Of a stretch of DNA of 64,000 nt, positions 15,212 to 21,971 are shown piece after piece (positions within the stretch are counted from its first letter, which is position 1; every line of letters begins with the position of its first letter). Source of the DNA: a virus. The notes below the pieces were generated by a model. It was not told the DNA's origin and ran no database searches. It saw only the letters and a list, made by a program, of their open reading frames with translations. The stretch lies in the IMG/VR virus record IMGVR_UViG_3300036715_001783, positions 1-64,000 of that record, one strand, 5' to 3'. A program made the position numbers and the translations under genes.

Positions 15212-15285
15212 TGGTAGAGAGCCTGTGGTGGCTAGGCGCTGGGATTTAATCCTTGAAGAATGTGGTTCGAATCCACATCTACCAA
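15212..15285 (+). tRNA. Putative UAA-reading suppressor tRNA (TTA), Gln-like
   Basis: Acceptor TGGTAGA/TCTACCA, D-arm GCCT..AGGC with GG pairs, T-arm TGTGG-TTCGAAT-CCACA, discriminator A. Exactly 22 nt lie between position 26 and the T-stem, so the loop is ATTTAAT and the anticodon TTA, reading the stop codon UAA. The anticodon stem CTGGG/CCTTG has one T-T mismatch. U1-A72 and the GCC..GGC D-arm resemble tRNA-Gln, and TTA is one base from the Gln anticodon TTG. The variable loop is short, so it is not tRNA-Leu. Confidence 0.55.
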
Positions 15286-15318
15286 CATTTTTACAACTAC
15301 ACAGTGGAGAGTATCGAT

Positions 15319-15633
15319 ATGAATGATAACCAAATAATTGAACCCATTTCTCCTAATGACATTGATGCAGAAGCAGGAAAACAAATCCCATCTGTTGTTA
15401 TTGCAATTGTGAATACTCTATTGGCTGAAAAGTGGAAGGGGAAAAGTGCTACTATCAGACAAGATGACATCATTGAACAAATTGTTGCAAAGATGTCTGT
15501 TTCCAGAGAGTTTGTATTCCAATCCAATTGGTTGGATTTTGAAGGGTTATTTAGAAGTAAAGGTTGGAAAGTGAGTTATGAAAAGCCTTGCAGAGGTGAA
15601 AGTTTTGCAGCATTTTTCAGATTCGAAAAATAG
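15319..15633 (+). CDS. Hypothetical protein (104 aa)
   Basis: Start chosen at ATG 15319, after GTGGAGAG; longer frames run back into the tRNA. Product MNDNQIIEPISPNDIDAEAG followed by a helical region and a C-terminal 'LFRSKGWKVSYEKPC..GESF' block that resembles a small winged-helix-like element. Not recognised. Confidence 0.6.
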   Translation: MNDNQIIEPISPNDIDAEAGKQIPSVVIAIVNTLLAEKWKGKSATIRQDDIIEQIVAKMSVSREFVFQSNWLDFEGLFRSKGWKVSYEKPCRGESFAAFFRFEK

Positions 15634-15640
15634 AACAAAA

Positions 15641-15755
15641 AGCCTTGGTTGGGAATAAAATTCCTGCAGTGGTAGCACGGTGGTTCGATTCCACCTATGT
15701 CTGGACAGACTGCATAAATCCTTGGGAATATGGGGTTCAACTCCCCACAAGGCTT
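15641..15755 (+). ncRNA. tRNA-like RNA with two T-arms
   Basis: Outer helix AGCCTTG / CAAGGCT and outer T-arm TGGGG-TTCAACT-CCCCA look like one tRNA in normal order. The interior holds a second T-arm GGTGG-TTCGATT-CCACC, a D-arm-like TGC-AGTGGTA-GCA, a GTCT-GGAC-AGAC hairpin and ATTCC/GGAAT pairing. It may be a tRNA with an insert or a nested, permuted tRNA-like module. No anticodon can be assigned. Confidence 0.45.
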
Positions 15756-15758
15756 CTA

Positions 15759-15905
15759 AGAATGTAACACATGAAATGCCCATGTCCTGGCTGACGAGCT
15801 TACTTTTGAAATAGGTGGTACTATTTGAAGTGTAGCGCAGGGTGGTGAAGCTGGAGTACCGACTAGCTAATAAACAATGTTGGAAGCTTGCGCCCAACAC
15901 ATTCT
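15759..15905 (+). ncRNA. Structured RNA of unknown class
   Basis: A 7-bp closing stem AGAATGT/ACATTCT surrounds at least three perfect hairpins: ACATG-AAATGCC-CATGT, AAATAG-GTGGTA-CTATTT and TGTTGG/CCAACA. The frame beginning at GTG 15842 overlaps it, but a later start with a better ribosome site exists at 15929. No T-arm consensus is visible. Confidence 0.4.
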
Positions 15906-15928
15906 TTTCAAATATTAGGAGATACGCC

Positions 15929-16147
15929 GTGACCGATTTAAGCACATTAGAATTAACAGTTGGAGTTACACATCCACGTCATCCAAAATGTAAGGGTGAA
16001 GGTTATACTGATCATGATGGGAACACTGAGTATGATTGTGGATATAATACCACTATTGAATGTGATGAATGTAAGTATTGTTTACATGATGATGGTCGCC
16101 CAGTGGGCAGAAAAGATCCAGCTGCAAAATGTAATCAAATGAAATAG
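15929..16147 (+). CDS. Small Cys-rich protein (72 aa)
   Basis: GTG 15929 follows TTAGGAGATAC. Product MTDLSTLELTVGVTHPRHPK then several cysteines: CKG, DCG, CDECKYC and a late C. The spacing suggests a zinc-binding module. Function unknown. Confidence 0.55.
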   Translation: MTDLSTLELTVGVTHPRHPKCKGEGYTDHDGNTEYDCGYNTTIECDECKYCLHDDGRPVGRKDPAAKCNQMK

Positions 16148-16156
16148 GAGTTCAAA

Positions 16157-16447
16157 ATGTTTGGAGATGCTATATTTCAAGATGGTTATGGTGATGGATC
16201 TGGTGATGGATCTGGTGATGGATCTGGTGATGGTTGGAGTAGAGAAGATGATTATTGTTCATTTCAGTTATCCAATAACACATTTGTTAGAGACCCATTA
16301 TATTATCACAGTTGGTTTAAGTTTAAAGAAATAAGAGAAGAGACTGAAAAAGCTTACCTTATTAAAATTAAAGGATATAAACCATTTTGGGTAGCAAAGT
16401 CGTTGATTAAAAGAAAGAATGATAGTAAAATATTAGTTCATACGTAG
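16157..16447 (+). CDS. Hypothetical protein with Gly-Asp repeat
   Basis: 96 aa. Residues 12-28 contain four tandem GDGS units (12-bp DNA repeat). The rest is a charged domain ending 'KGYKPFWVAKSLIKRKND'. No family recognised. TAGGAG site upstream. Confidence 0.55.
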   Translation: MFGDAIFQDGYGDGSGDGSGDGSGDGWSREDDYCSFQLSNNTFVRDPLYYHSWFKFKEIREETEKAYLIKIKGYKPFWVAKSLIKRKNDSKILVHT

Positions 16448-16512
16448 ATATTTACAAAATGCTTAAAAGAACATAAAAAGGTCAAGAAGTTAAAAATAGT
16501 GAATCGACCATT

Positions 16513-16591
16513 TCTACGGTAATGTCAACCTGGTAACAATGGGTGGGGTGAAATCTTATTCATATTGTGGGTTCAAATCCCACCCGTAGAG
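16513..16591 (+). tRNA. tRNA-like gene, anticodon unresolved
   Basis: Acceptor TCTACGG/CCGTAGA and T-arm GTGGG-TTCAAAT-CCCAC are perfect, and a D-loop with CCTGGTAA is present. The middle is 5-6 nt too long: the best stem ATGGGT/ATTCAT leaves a 13-nt loop. It may be degenerate or contain an insertion. Confidence 0.5.
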
Positions 16592-16606
16592 CACAAAAAG
16601 TATTAT

Positions 16607-16681
16607 ACTCCACTAGCTCAATTGGTTAGAGCGTCCAACTCATAATTGGAGGGTTCTGGGTTCAAGTCCCAGGTCGGAGTA
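16607..16681 (+). tRNA. tRNA-Met (CAT)
   Basis: D-arm GCTCAATTGGTTAGAGC, anticodon arm TCCAA-CTCATAA-TTGGA, T-arm CTGGG-TTCAAGT-CCCAG. The acceptor (ACTCC/GGAGT) has mismatches next to the body. A CAT anticodon can be elongator Met, or Ile if the C is modified. Confidence 0.8.
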
Positions 16682-16768
16682 CAAAGTAGGGAGTCAAGAT
16701 GATAACTTGAAACAGCTGCATTAATCAGCATCAGCTTCCCTATTAATTTTAATTATTAGGAGATGAAT

Positions 16769-17086
16769 ATGAGTGAACGACACCCATACACAGTTATTAT
16801 TGAAGGAGATGAGGGCGATGGTGATTATATCACTCACGAATTTGCTGCAACTGATGTTGATATGGCCTTATTGGTTAAATTTGTGGAATTAGCTAGACCA
16901 TTAAGAGGTAAGTTTCTTATTGGTGATTGTAGAATTAATGGGTCTAATCCAGAAGATATATATCCATCTTTGACGACCATTGAATTAGAACGACTTGCTG
17001 ATATGTTCCCTTGTGGCGAACATGGAATACACCAAGTTCGATCTATTAAATTTGCACCCATTGTTAACTGGGTGGAAATGTTATAA
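16769..17086 (+). CDS. Hypothetical acidic protein (105 aa)
   Basis: MSERHPYTVIIEGDEGDGDY onward; ATG 16763 is an alternative two codons earlier. The middle is helical, with a later Cys-Gly-Glu-His. Good TAGGAG site. Not recognised. Confidence 0.55.
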   Translation: MSERHPYTVIIEGDEGDGDYITHEFAATDVDMALLVKFVELARPLRGKFLIGDCRINGSNPEDIYPSLTTIELERLADMFPCGEHGIHQVRSIKFAPIVNWVEML

Positions 17087-17099
17087 CCAAATATAAACT

Positions 17100-17174
17100 G
17101 TTGCACTGCACCGAAGGGTTACTTCACATATAATGAAACCAAACACCCTTTACCGCAATTATATCTCAGTTTTA
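17100..17174 (+). ncRNA. tRNA-associated structured RNA, minimal member 2
   Basis: GTTGCACTG, stem strand AAGGGT, TACTTCA-CATATAA-TGAA hairpin, ACCAAAC, ACCCTT, then CGCAATTATATCTCAGTTTTAT. The 6-bp stem AAGGGT/ACCCTT and the TTACTTCA hairpin match the larger permuted tRNA-like RNAs, but the T-arm, acceptor and D-arm are absent. It abuts tRNA-Asn copy 3, as the element at 13391 abuts copy 1. Confidence 0.5.
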
Positions 17175-17175
17175 T

Positions 17176-17247
17176 TCCAGCTAAATCACAAGGTGTGATA
17201 CTCGACTGTTAATCGATTTAAGCCAGGTTCGATTCCTGGAGTTGGAG
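17176..17247 (+). tRNA. tRNA-Asn (GTT), copy 3
   Basis: Acceptor TCCAGCT/AGTTGGA, anticodon stem TCGA-CTGTTAA-TCGA, T-arm CCAGG-TTCGATT-CCTGG, discriminator G. Confidence 0.87.
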
Positions 17248-17272
17248 CATACATTAATTTTAGGAGACACAA

Positions 17273-17614
17273 ATGAGTAAAGTGGATCATTATAAAGGTA
17301 CAATTGTAAAAATACCTGATTTAGTTGGTAAATCGTTTACAGAATCGATTGATTGGTTGTTAGCTAATGGTCATGAGATTGAAGACTTCGAACTTGAAGA
17401 TGAATACATGAGTGATCCTAATGTGGTTGTTGTGAATGGTGAGTTTTATTTTATAACAAGAACAGAGCTGGATGACGATGATGATATTTTGTATGCAAAG
17501 TCAATTCCAGGTGGATATGAATTTGATGTGAAGTATTATAACGGTGGTGTAAGTTTTGACGAAGCACTAGAGGATGCAGTAATAGCTGCAACCAACCGGG
17601 AGATGTCTGAATGA
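17273..17614 (+). CDS. Acidic hypothetical protein (113 aa)
   Basis: MSKVDHYKGTIVKIPDLVGK then IDWLLANGHEIEDFELEDEY. Strongly acidic. No motif recognised. Its stop overlaps the next start (ATGA), suggesting co-expression with the membrane-anchored protein. Confidence 0.6.
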   Translation: MSKVDHYKGTIVKIPDLVGKSFTESIDWLLANGHEIEDFELEDEYMSDPNVVVVNGEFYFITRTELDDDDDILYAKSIPGGYEFDVKYYNGGVSFDEALEDAVIAATNREMSE

Positions 17615-17958
17615 ATCATTTAATAGCGCAAGCAATTGTAGTTGCAGTTGTAATATTTTTACTGTACAAAGGAGCAAAAAACGCTCCATTGCAAATTACA
17701 CCTAAACCACAAAAAACCGAATCAAAATTGTTACCAGTATTTTTTGCGTCTGGTGGTGGACAGACAACTCCTATTCATTTTACAAGTTTGGAAGAATTAA
17801 GAACTCATCCAATGTTTGATATTTGGAACAGTGAGTATGTGCTTAAACAACCCGAAGACAGTGTTAGTGTTTTCATGGTAAAAGAGGGCGATGAAGTATC
17901 TGAAGGTACAGTGGTCGGTTGGTTAGTTGAAATATCAACTAAACGATATTTTTCATAA
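17611..17958 (+). CDS. Membrane-anchored hypothetical protein (115 aa)
   Basis: One N-terminal transmembrane segment (residues 5-20, IAQAIVVAVVIFLLYKG) followed by a soluble domain. Unknown function; coupled to the preceding gene. Confidence 0.6.
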   Translation: MNHLIAQAIVVAVVIFLLYKGAKNAPLQITPKPQKTESKLLPVFFASGGGQTTPIHFTSLEELRTHPMFDIWNSEYVLKQPEDSVSVFMVKEGDEVSEGTVVGWLVEISTKRYFS

Positions 17959-17967
17959 TATAACGAT

Positions 17968-18021
17968 CATTGGTGCAGCACATCTGTTAAACCAAGCTGG
18001 TTTGAGTCCAGAGGCCAATGT
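17968..18021 (+). tRNA. Short tRNA-like sequence lacking a D-arm
   Basis: Acceptor CATTGGT/GCCAATG pairs 7/7 and CTGG-TTTGAGT-CCAG is a T-arm, but only 22 nt lie between the acceptor and T-stem. They contain CTGTTAA, the loop of the local tRNA-Asn genes. A 54-nt D-armless tRNA or a deletion remnant. Confidence 0.4.
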
Positions 18022-18053
18022 TAGTTAATTTTTCAATTTTTAGGAGATATTAT

Positions 18054-18287
18054 ATGTGGTTTTTAGTTTGGATTTTAGTAACAACAGTTGGTGGGTTTTA
18101 CTTTGGGCTTGATGTTGCTCCACCAGGGTCTGGTATGGAATGGGTTGGGGCAATTGTAGGCTTTGTGGTTGGGTTGTTGTTGTGGGTAATGTTTAAAGCT
18201 GCTTCTGGCGAATCACTTGGAGATGCATTTGGTAGCATCGGTGAATCATTTGGTGGTGATGGTTTTGGTGATGGTGGCGGTGATTAG
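18054..18287 (+). CDS. Small membrane protein with Gly-rich tail
   Basis: 77 aa from ATG 18054, which has TAGGAGATATT upstream; a longer frame from 18018 lacks one. Two hydrophobic segments (residues 2-22 and 28-47) and a C-terminal Gly/Asp-rich tail (FGGDGFGDGGGD). Possibly a holin-like or envelope protein, but nothing specific shows it. Confidence 0.55.
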   Translation: MWFLVWILVTTVGGFYFGLDVAPPGSGMEWVGAIVGFVVGLLLWVMFKAASGESLGDAFGSIGESFGGDGFGDGGGD

Positions 18288-18340
18288 TTCAACACATTAC
18301 TTTTATAATTAGGAGATGCAAATGCATAAGTAAAAAATCG

Positions 18341-18775
18341 ATGATACTTCTAGCCTTGGTTAGTGTTGTGACAGTATTAAGTGGGTGTAAACCAGACCAA
18401 CGATTTGACCATAGTACTTCAACCGCTGGTGCTCGAACATATGTGCAGTTTATCACAACAGTATTGGGGTGTTCCATTTACAAAGTGGTTGTTGAAGGTC
18501 CTACGTCAGATTTGTTTATCACTGTGTGCGACGACTCAACAAAAGCCTCTGCAGTTTCTTATATGAGTGGCAAGACTCCAGTGCATGTGGTATCAGGAAA
18601 TACCCCATCTCCAACATCCACCGTGGTTCCCACCACGGTGGATACTTCATTGGATTTTAGCACAGAAGAAAAGAAAGTATTAGACCAAGCAGACCAAATC
18701 CGTCACAAGTTTGAAATATTAGATAGGTTGTCCACAGAAGACAAGGCAACTTTAGGATTTGCAGTAAAAAAATAG
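18341..18775 (+). CDS. Putative lipoprotein
   Basis: 144 aa, MILLALVSVVTVLSGCKPDQ: signal peptide with lipobox LSGC, lipidated Cys16. The mature part contains two further cysteines, a Thr/Pro-rich linker near residues 90-105 and a helical end. No family recognised. Confidence 0.6.
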   Translation: MILLALVSVVTVLSGCKPDQRFDHSTSTAGARTYVQFITTVLGCSIYKVVVEGPTSDLFITVCDDSTKASAVSYMSGKTPVHVVSGNTPSPTSTVVPTTVDTSLDFSTEEKKVLDQADQIRHKFEILDRLSTEDKATLGFAVKK

Positions 18776-18782
18776 CAACAAC

Positions 18783-18856
18783 GTCCATGTAGCTCAACAG
18801 GATAGAGCAAGACTCTTCTAAAGTCTAGGTTGGTGGATCGTGCCCACTCGTGGATG
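18783..18856 (+). tRNA. tRNA-Arg (TCT) with rewritten 3' half
   Basis: Acceptor GTCCATG/CGTGGAT, D-arm GCTCAACAGGATAGAGC, anticodon arm AGACT-CTTCTAA-AGTCT. The T-stem GGTGG/CCACT forms but the loop is ATCGTGC. The endonuclease gene begins one base beyond it. A separate 3' half with a canonical TTCGATT loop lies beyond the endonuclease at 19762, and both share CCACTCGTGGATGC. Confidence 0.8.
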
Positions 18857-19714
18857 CTAAGGTATGTGTAAAAGTTGTTTGATCTCAGGTAGTTTTTGTT
18901 GTGATTGATATTCCCGATGAGTAACTCGAACAACTTTCCAACCTCTACCAGTCAAATAATCATCTCTAATATCGTCCAATTGTTTTCGTTTTTTGTGGTG
19001 TGAACCATCTAATTCTATTATTAATTTTAATTTTGGAAATACAAAATCTGCCCATCCATTCTTTTTTGTATCTGGATTAAAAAATCTAACTTCCATAAGA
19101 TAACCAGATAAACTATTAGTATAATTGTGGCTAATTAACCACTGCTCAAAAGAGTGTTCCATATAAGATTGTTGATGTGGTCCTCTGATGTGTTTTCTAT
19201 TTGAAACCAACCAAATAGACATCAATCTGGAGTTTCGTATTTTCATACACTCCATAGAACACAAAATGCGGTGTTTGTTTTCAGCTATAAAGCCGCCCCC
19301 ACATTCAGCACATATTAGAGAATGTTCGATTTTGGATTTAATTGGCCTAATTTTTTGCTTTAGTGTGGCAGATCTTTTTGTTTTTGATTCACTGGTGTGT
19401 ATTCGGGTTGTATTATTTGTAATGGTGGCACATGACCTGGAGCAGAAATTGTTGCCAGATACACTAATGTTACACTGCCTTACTGTTATGTATTTTCCAC
19501 AGTTGTGACATTGTATAGTTATTGGGGGCAATTTAATTGTAATTGGTAAGTTAGCCGCTGTTAATGCATCGTTCCAAGATCCAAATCTTTGTCTAATTAC
19601 AATGGGGGATATGCCTAACTGAGAGGCAGTTAAATTACAAGTTGGAACTTTGTTCGTTGTGTTGTAATAATCAACTAAACATTGTATAATAGCTTCATTG
19701 GTAAATTTTACCAT
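18857..19714 (-). CDS. Homing endonuclease (HTH, zinc fingers, Vsr-like domain) in tRNA-Arg
   Basis: 285 aa, minus strand. Residues 1-60 form a helix-turn-helix module with GSWNDALTAANL, common in homing endonucleases. Two zinc fingers follow (CHNCGKYI...FCSRSC, CAECGGGF..LCSMEC). The C-terminal domain GWADFVFPKLKLIIELDGSH..KRKQLDDIRDDYL..GWKVVRVTH is Vsr/DUF559-like, with E.DG.HH and Asp as likely catalytic residues. Its stop abuts tRNA-Arg. The minus-strand TATAAATA at 19740 is a likely late promoter. Confidence 0.8.
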   Translation of the reverse strand: MVKFTNEAIIQCLVDYYNTTNKVPTCNLTASQLGISPIVIRQRFGSWNDALTAANLPITIKLPPITIQCHNCGKYITVRQCNISVSGNNFCSRSCATITNNTTRIHTSESKTKRSATLKQKIRPIKSKIEHSLICAECGGGFIAENKHRILCSMECMKIRNSRLMSIWLVSNRKHIRGPHQQSYMEHSFEQWLISHNYTNSLSGYLMEVRFFNPDTKKNGWADFVFPKLKLIIELDGSHHKKRKQLDDIRDDYLTGRGWKVVRVTHREYQSQQKLPEIKQLLHIP

Positions 19715-19739
19715 ACATAATCCTTCGAGTGACTGTGTA

Positions 19740-19747
19740 TATTTATA
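19740..19747 (-). promoter_or_regulatory. Late promoter-like box for the endonuclease
   Basis: TATAAATA on the minus strand, 26 bp upstream of the endonuclease start. Confidence 0.5.
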
Positions 19748-19761
19748 ACTATCAGCAGGTC

Positions 19762-19786
19762 TTGGTTCGATTCCACTCGTGGATGC
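19762..19786 (+). pseudogene. Original 3' half of tRNA-Arg, displaced
   Basis: TTGG-TTCGATT-CCACT followed by CGTGGATGC: a canonical T-arm and 3' acceptor strand, sharing its last 14 nt with the intact tRNA-Arg 0.9 kb upstream. No matching 5' half is next to it. It is the displaced end expected after endonuclease insertion. Confidence 0.7.
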
Positions 19787-19824
19787 ATAGTTTTATTCCC
19801 CAGTTATTTCAATAGGTCATTTTT

Positions 19825-20568
19825 ATGAATCGTCCAGCATTATATGTTCAAGCAGCTCCTTACAATAACAATTTAGCATTTGACTTTTGTTACTCAGCAA
19901 AGTTAGGAGCACAGGAAGCTGGAATTGAAGTATCTCATTTTGCCAACATTGTTGATGTTCCTCCTTCTCCATATAATATCATTGTGGGTTCTGTTGAAGT
20001 ATGTACACAATGGTTGGCTCAATCTAGTTTTACTGTTCCCCCTGTAATAGATCTATTATTATTTAAAGATTTCCTTGGAAGACAAGTTGAAGTCTTGCCT
20101 ATTTCCCAAGTCAACATTCCCGCCTTTATTAAACCTGCTTATCAACACAAAGCATTCACGGGCTTCATTGCTGATAGCAACTTAGCATTAGCAGTATGGA
20201 GTGAGGGATTTCAAGGTGACGTAATTTCACAACAAATCATCGATATTAAAAGCGAATATCGCATGTATATCAATTGCCAAAAGATTATTGGAATGAAACA
20301 CTATAGTGGGGATTGTCTTTTGTTTCCCAATAGCCAGTTCATTACGTCTTGTGTTGAAAAATCATATGAATTGTTGGATAATCATTCGTATACTCTTGAT
20401 TTTGGAGTATTAGAAGATGGGACAACTGTCCTTATTGAACCAAATGATGGGTGGGCTGTAGGAAATTATGGTTTGGACCCACTTGACTATTATTATTTTG
20501 TTCGTAATAGATGGTTACAATTAACAGGTGTACGAACACGAATGGAGCATAATTTACATGGCAGATAA
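19825..20568 (+). CDS. ATP-grasp domain protein (DUF4343/R2K-like)
   Basis: 247 aa. Shows PAFIKPAYQHKAFTG (ATP-binding strand and loop), a mid-domain KSEYRMYINCQKIIG and the terminal EPNDGWAVGNYGLDPLDYYY, typical of the phage ATP-grasp (R2K) family. These enzymes ligate a carboxylate to an amine or thiol through an acyl-phosphate; the substrate is not known. Confidence 0.7.
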   Translation: MNRPALYVQAAPYNNNLAFDFCYSAKLGAQEAGIEVSHFANIVDVPPSPYNIIVGSVEVCTQWLAQSSFTVPPVIDLLLFKDFLGRQVEVLPISQVNIPAFIKPAYQHKAFTGFIADSNLALAVWSEGFQGDVISQQIIDIKSEYRMYINCQKIIGMKHYSGDCLLFPNSQFITSCVEKSYELLDNHSYTLDFGVLEDGTTVLIEPNDGWAVGNYGLDPLDYYYFVRNRWLQLTGVRTRMEHNLHGR

Positions 20569-20604
20569 CATTTATCCCAGAAAACCAGAATAAGGAAACA
20601 TACA

Positions 20605-20991
20605 ATGGAACTTAACGTATTACACGACCAAGAGATTTTAGTAATTGATCGACCTACTATTACAGGGCGAATATTTCCTCTACAAGTGTGTCAAGATATC
20701 GTGGACAAGTTTGAGGGGTGCTTTGGTCAACTTGGCATGTCGGATGACGGTAGGGTCAAAGTTGAATCTATTTCACACAAAGTAATTAACTTACGGATTG
20801 TCGACAATCAAATAATTGGTGATGTAAAAATTCTGAACACACCATTGGGACAAATTCTTCAAGAATTACATCCTGATCAGTATAATTTTAGAATAGCTGG
20901 TTTTTGTCATTATAAAAATGGCACATCAGAAGTTGCAGATTATCAGTTAATATCTATTAATGCGGTGAGTGTGTATGAAGTTTTGTGTTAA
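20605..20991 (+). CDS. Prohead-protease-like protein lacking the catalytic Ser region
   Basis: 128 aa. 'DRPTITGRIFPLQVCQDIVD', 'SHKVINLRIVDNQIIGDVKI' and 'LNTPLGQIL' follow the order of T4 gp21-type (S80) prohead protease domains (G-R-x-Y/F-P; S-H-K; DTPxGxIL). However, the region expected to contain the serine (G-x-S-S-R-G) reads IAGFCHYKNG. It could be an inactive paralogue. Weak homology judged by eye. Confidence 0.4.
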   Translation: MELNVLHDQEILVIDRPTITGRIFPLQVCQDIVDKFEGCFGQLGMSDDGRVKVESISHKVINLRIVDNQIIGDVKILNTPLGQILQELHPDQYNFRIAGFCHYKNGTSEVADYQLISINAVSVYEVLC

Positions 20992-21160
20992 CGAAGTGGA
21001 ATATGACCTAGGTTGGGGGTCAAGAGTATTAGACACCAAAGAATTTGATACTCTACAAGAAGCAAATGATTATATCGCAGAATTTAACTCACAAAACACC
21101 TGTGATCGTGTACCTGATTGGTATATGGTGGCAGTATTAGCCGGAGACTTATATGGATAA
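20975..21160 (+). CDS. Small hypothetical protein (61 aa)
   Basis: MKFCVNEVEYDLGWGSRVLD onward, a small acidic domain. Start overlaps the end of the previous gene; end overlaps the next. Not recognised. Confidence 0.5.
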   Translation: MKFCVNEVEYDLGWGSRVLDTKEFDTLQEANDYIAEFNSQNTCDRVPDWYMVAVLAGDLYG

Positions 21161-21524
21161 AAATCCAGTTACCCCATTACAAATGTTATTCATTAGGGCG
21201 TGTAAATCTAATAACCCACAAAAACGATTACAGCGATTGTATCATGCTTTTTATGGGTGTTCTATAGATATCCCACAAGCTGAACTGAATATGCACATTA
21301 GTAATAATTTAATGGACATTTGTGAACGGTATGAATTAACCAAACTCAGGGATGTGATGGCAGTAATGAACCCATCTCATTATATATCTCGGGGATATGC
21401 GCCTGATACTCCATATTGGGAGATGGTAAGTATTACCATGTCCAATGTTATTAGATTTACAGAAGTTAAACAATTTCCTGGAATGCGATTACCTCGAAAA
21501 TTCAGGACCCCCACAAGCTCATAG
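21153..21524 (+). CDS. Hypothetical protein (123 aa)
   Basis: Helical, starts MDKNPVTPLQMLFIRACKSN; repeated basic segments at start and end (LPRKFRTPTSS). Overlaps the previous gene by 8 bp. Not recognised. Confidence 0.55.
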   Translation: MDKNPVTPLQMLFIRACKSNNPQKRLQRLYHAFYGCSIDIPQAELNMHISNNLMDICERYELTKLRDVMAVMNPSHYISRGYAPDTPYWEMVSITMSNVIRFTEVKQFPGMRLPRKFRTPTSS

Positions 21525-21533
21525 GATGAACAA

Positions 21534-21971
21534 ATGTCAATACCAAAACAAGTAATAGTTATGAGAACTGATTTAAGAAATCAGGAAGGACATAAAATTA
21601 GAACTGGAAAATTAATTGCCCAAGGAGCGCATGCGTCCATGAAGGCAATTTTAGATGTTGGAACTGTTGTTCGCACGCATCCACAAGAAGATAATCAAAT
21701 GTTAATAATTGATATTACACCAGCACATTATCCTGAACGGTATGGGTGGCTAACAGACAAATTCACAAAAGTGTGTGTTAGTGTTAAGTCTGAAGAAGAA
21801 TTATTAGCAATACATCAAGCAGCAGTAGATGCTGGTATTAAATGCACGTCTTTAATATTGGACGCTGGGTTAACAGAATTTGGTGGAGTTGCAACATATA
21901 CTTGTTGTGCAATAGGACCAGATTTCCCAGAAAATATCGATCCCATTACATCCCATTTGAAGTTATTTTGA
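21534..21971 (+). CDS. Peptidyl-tRNA hydrolase, Pth2 family
   Basis: 145 aa. KQVIVMRTDL, KIRTGKLIAQGAHASMKAIL, then CTSLILDAGLTEFGG and CCAIGP are the successive Pth2 (archaeal/eukaryotic-type) motifs, with the conserved Lys, Gln, His and Asp expected for the active site. It releases peptides from peptidyl-tRNA dropped by stalled ribosomes. It fits the other tRNA-maintenance genes here. The last 9 bp overlap a minus-strand NUMOD-like ORF. Confidence 0.85.
   Translation: MSIPKQVIVMRTDLRNQEGHKIRTGKLIAQGAHASMKAILDVGTVVRTHPQEDNQMLIIDITPAHYPERYGWLTDKFTKVCVSVKSEEELLAIHQAAVDAGIKCTSLILDAGLTEFGGVATYTCCAIGPDFPENIDPITSHLKLF

Noticed and set aside
15842-16147. Longer start for the Cys-rich gene
   Set aside because: The upstream part overlaps a structured RNA and has no ribosome site; GTG 15929 follows TTAGGAG.
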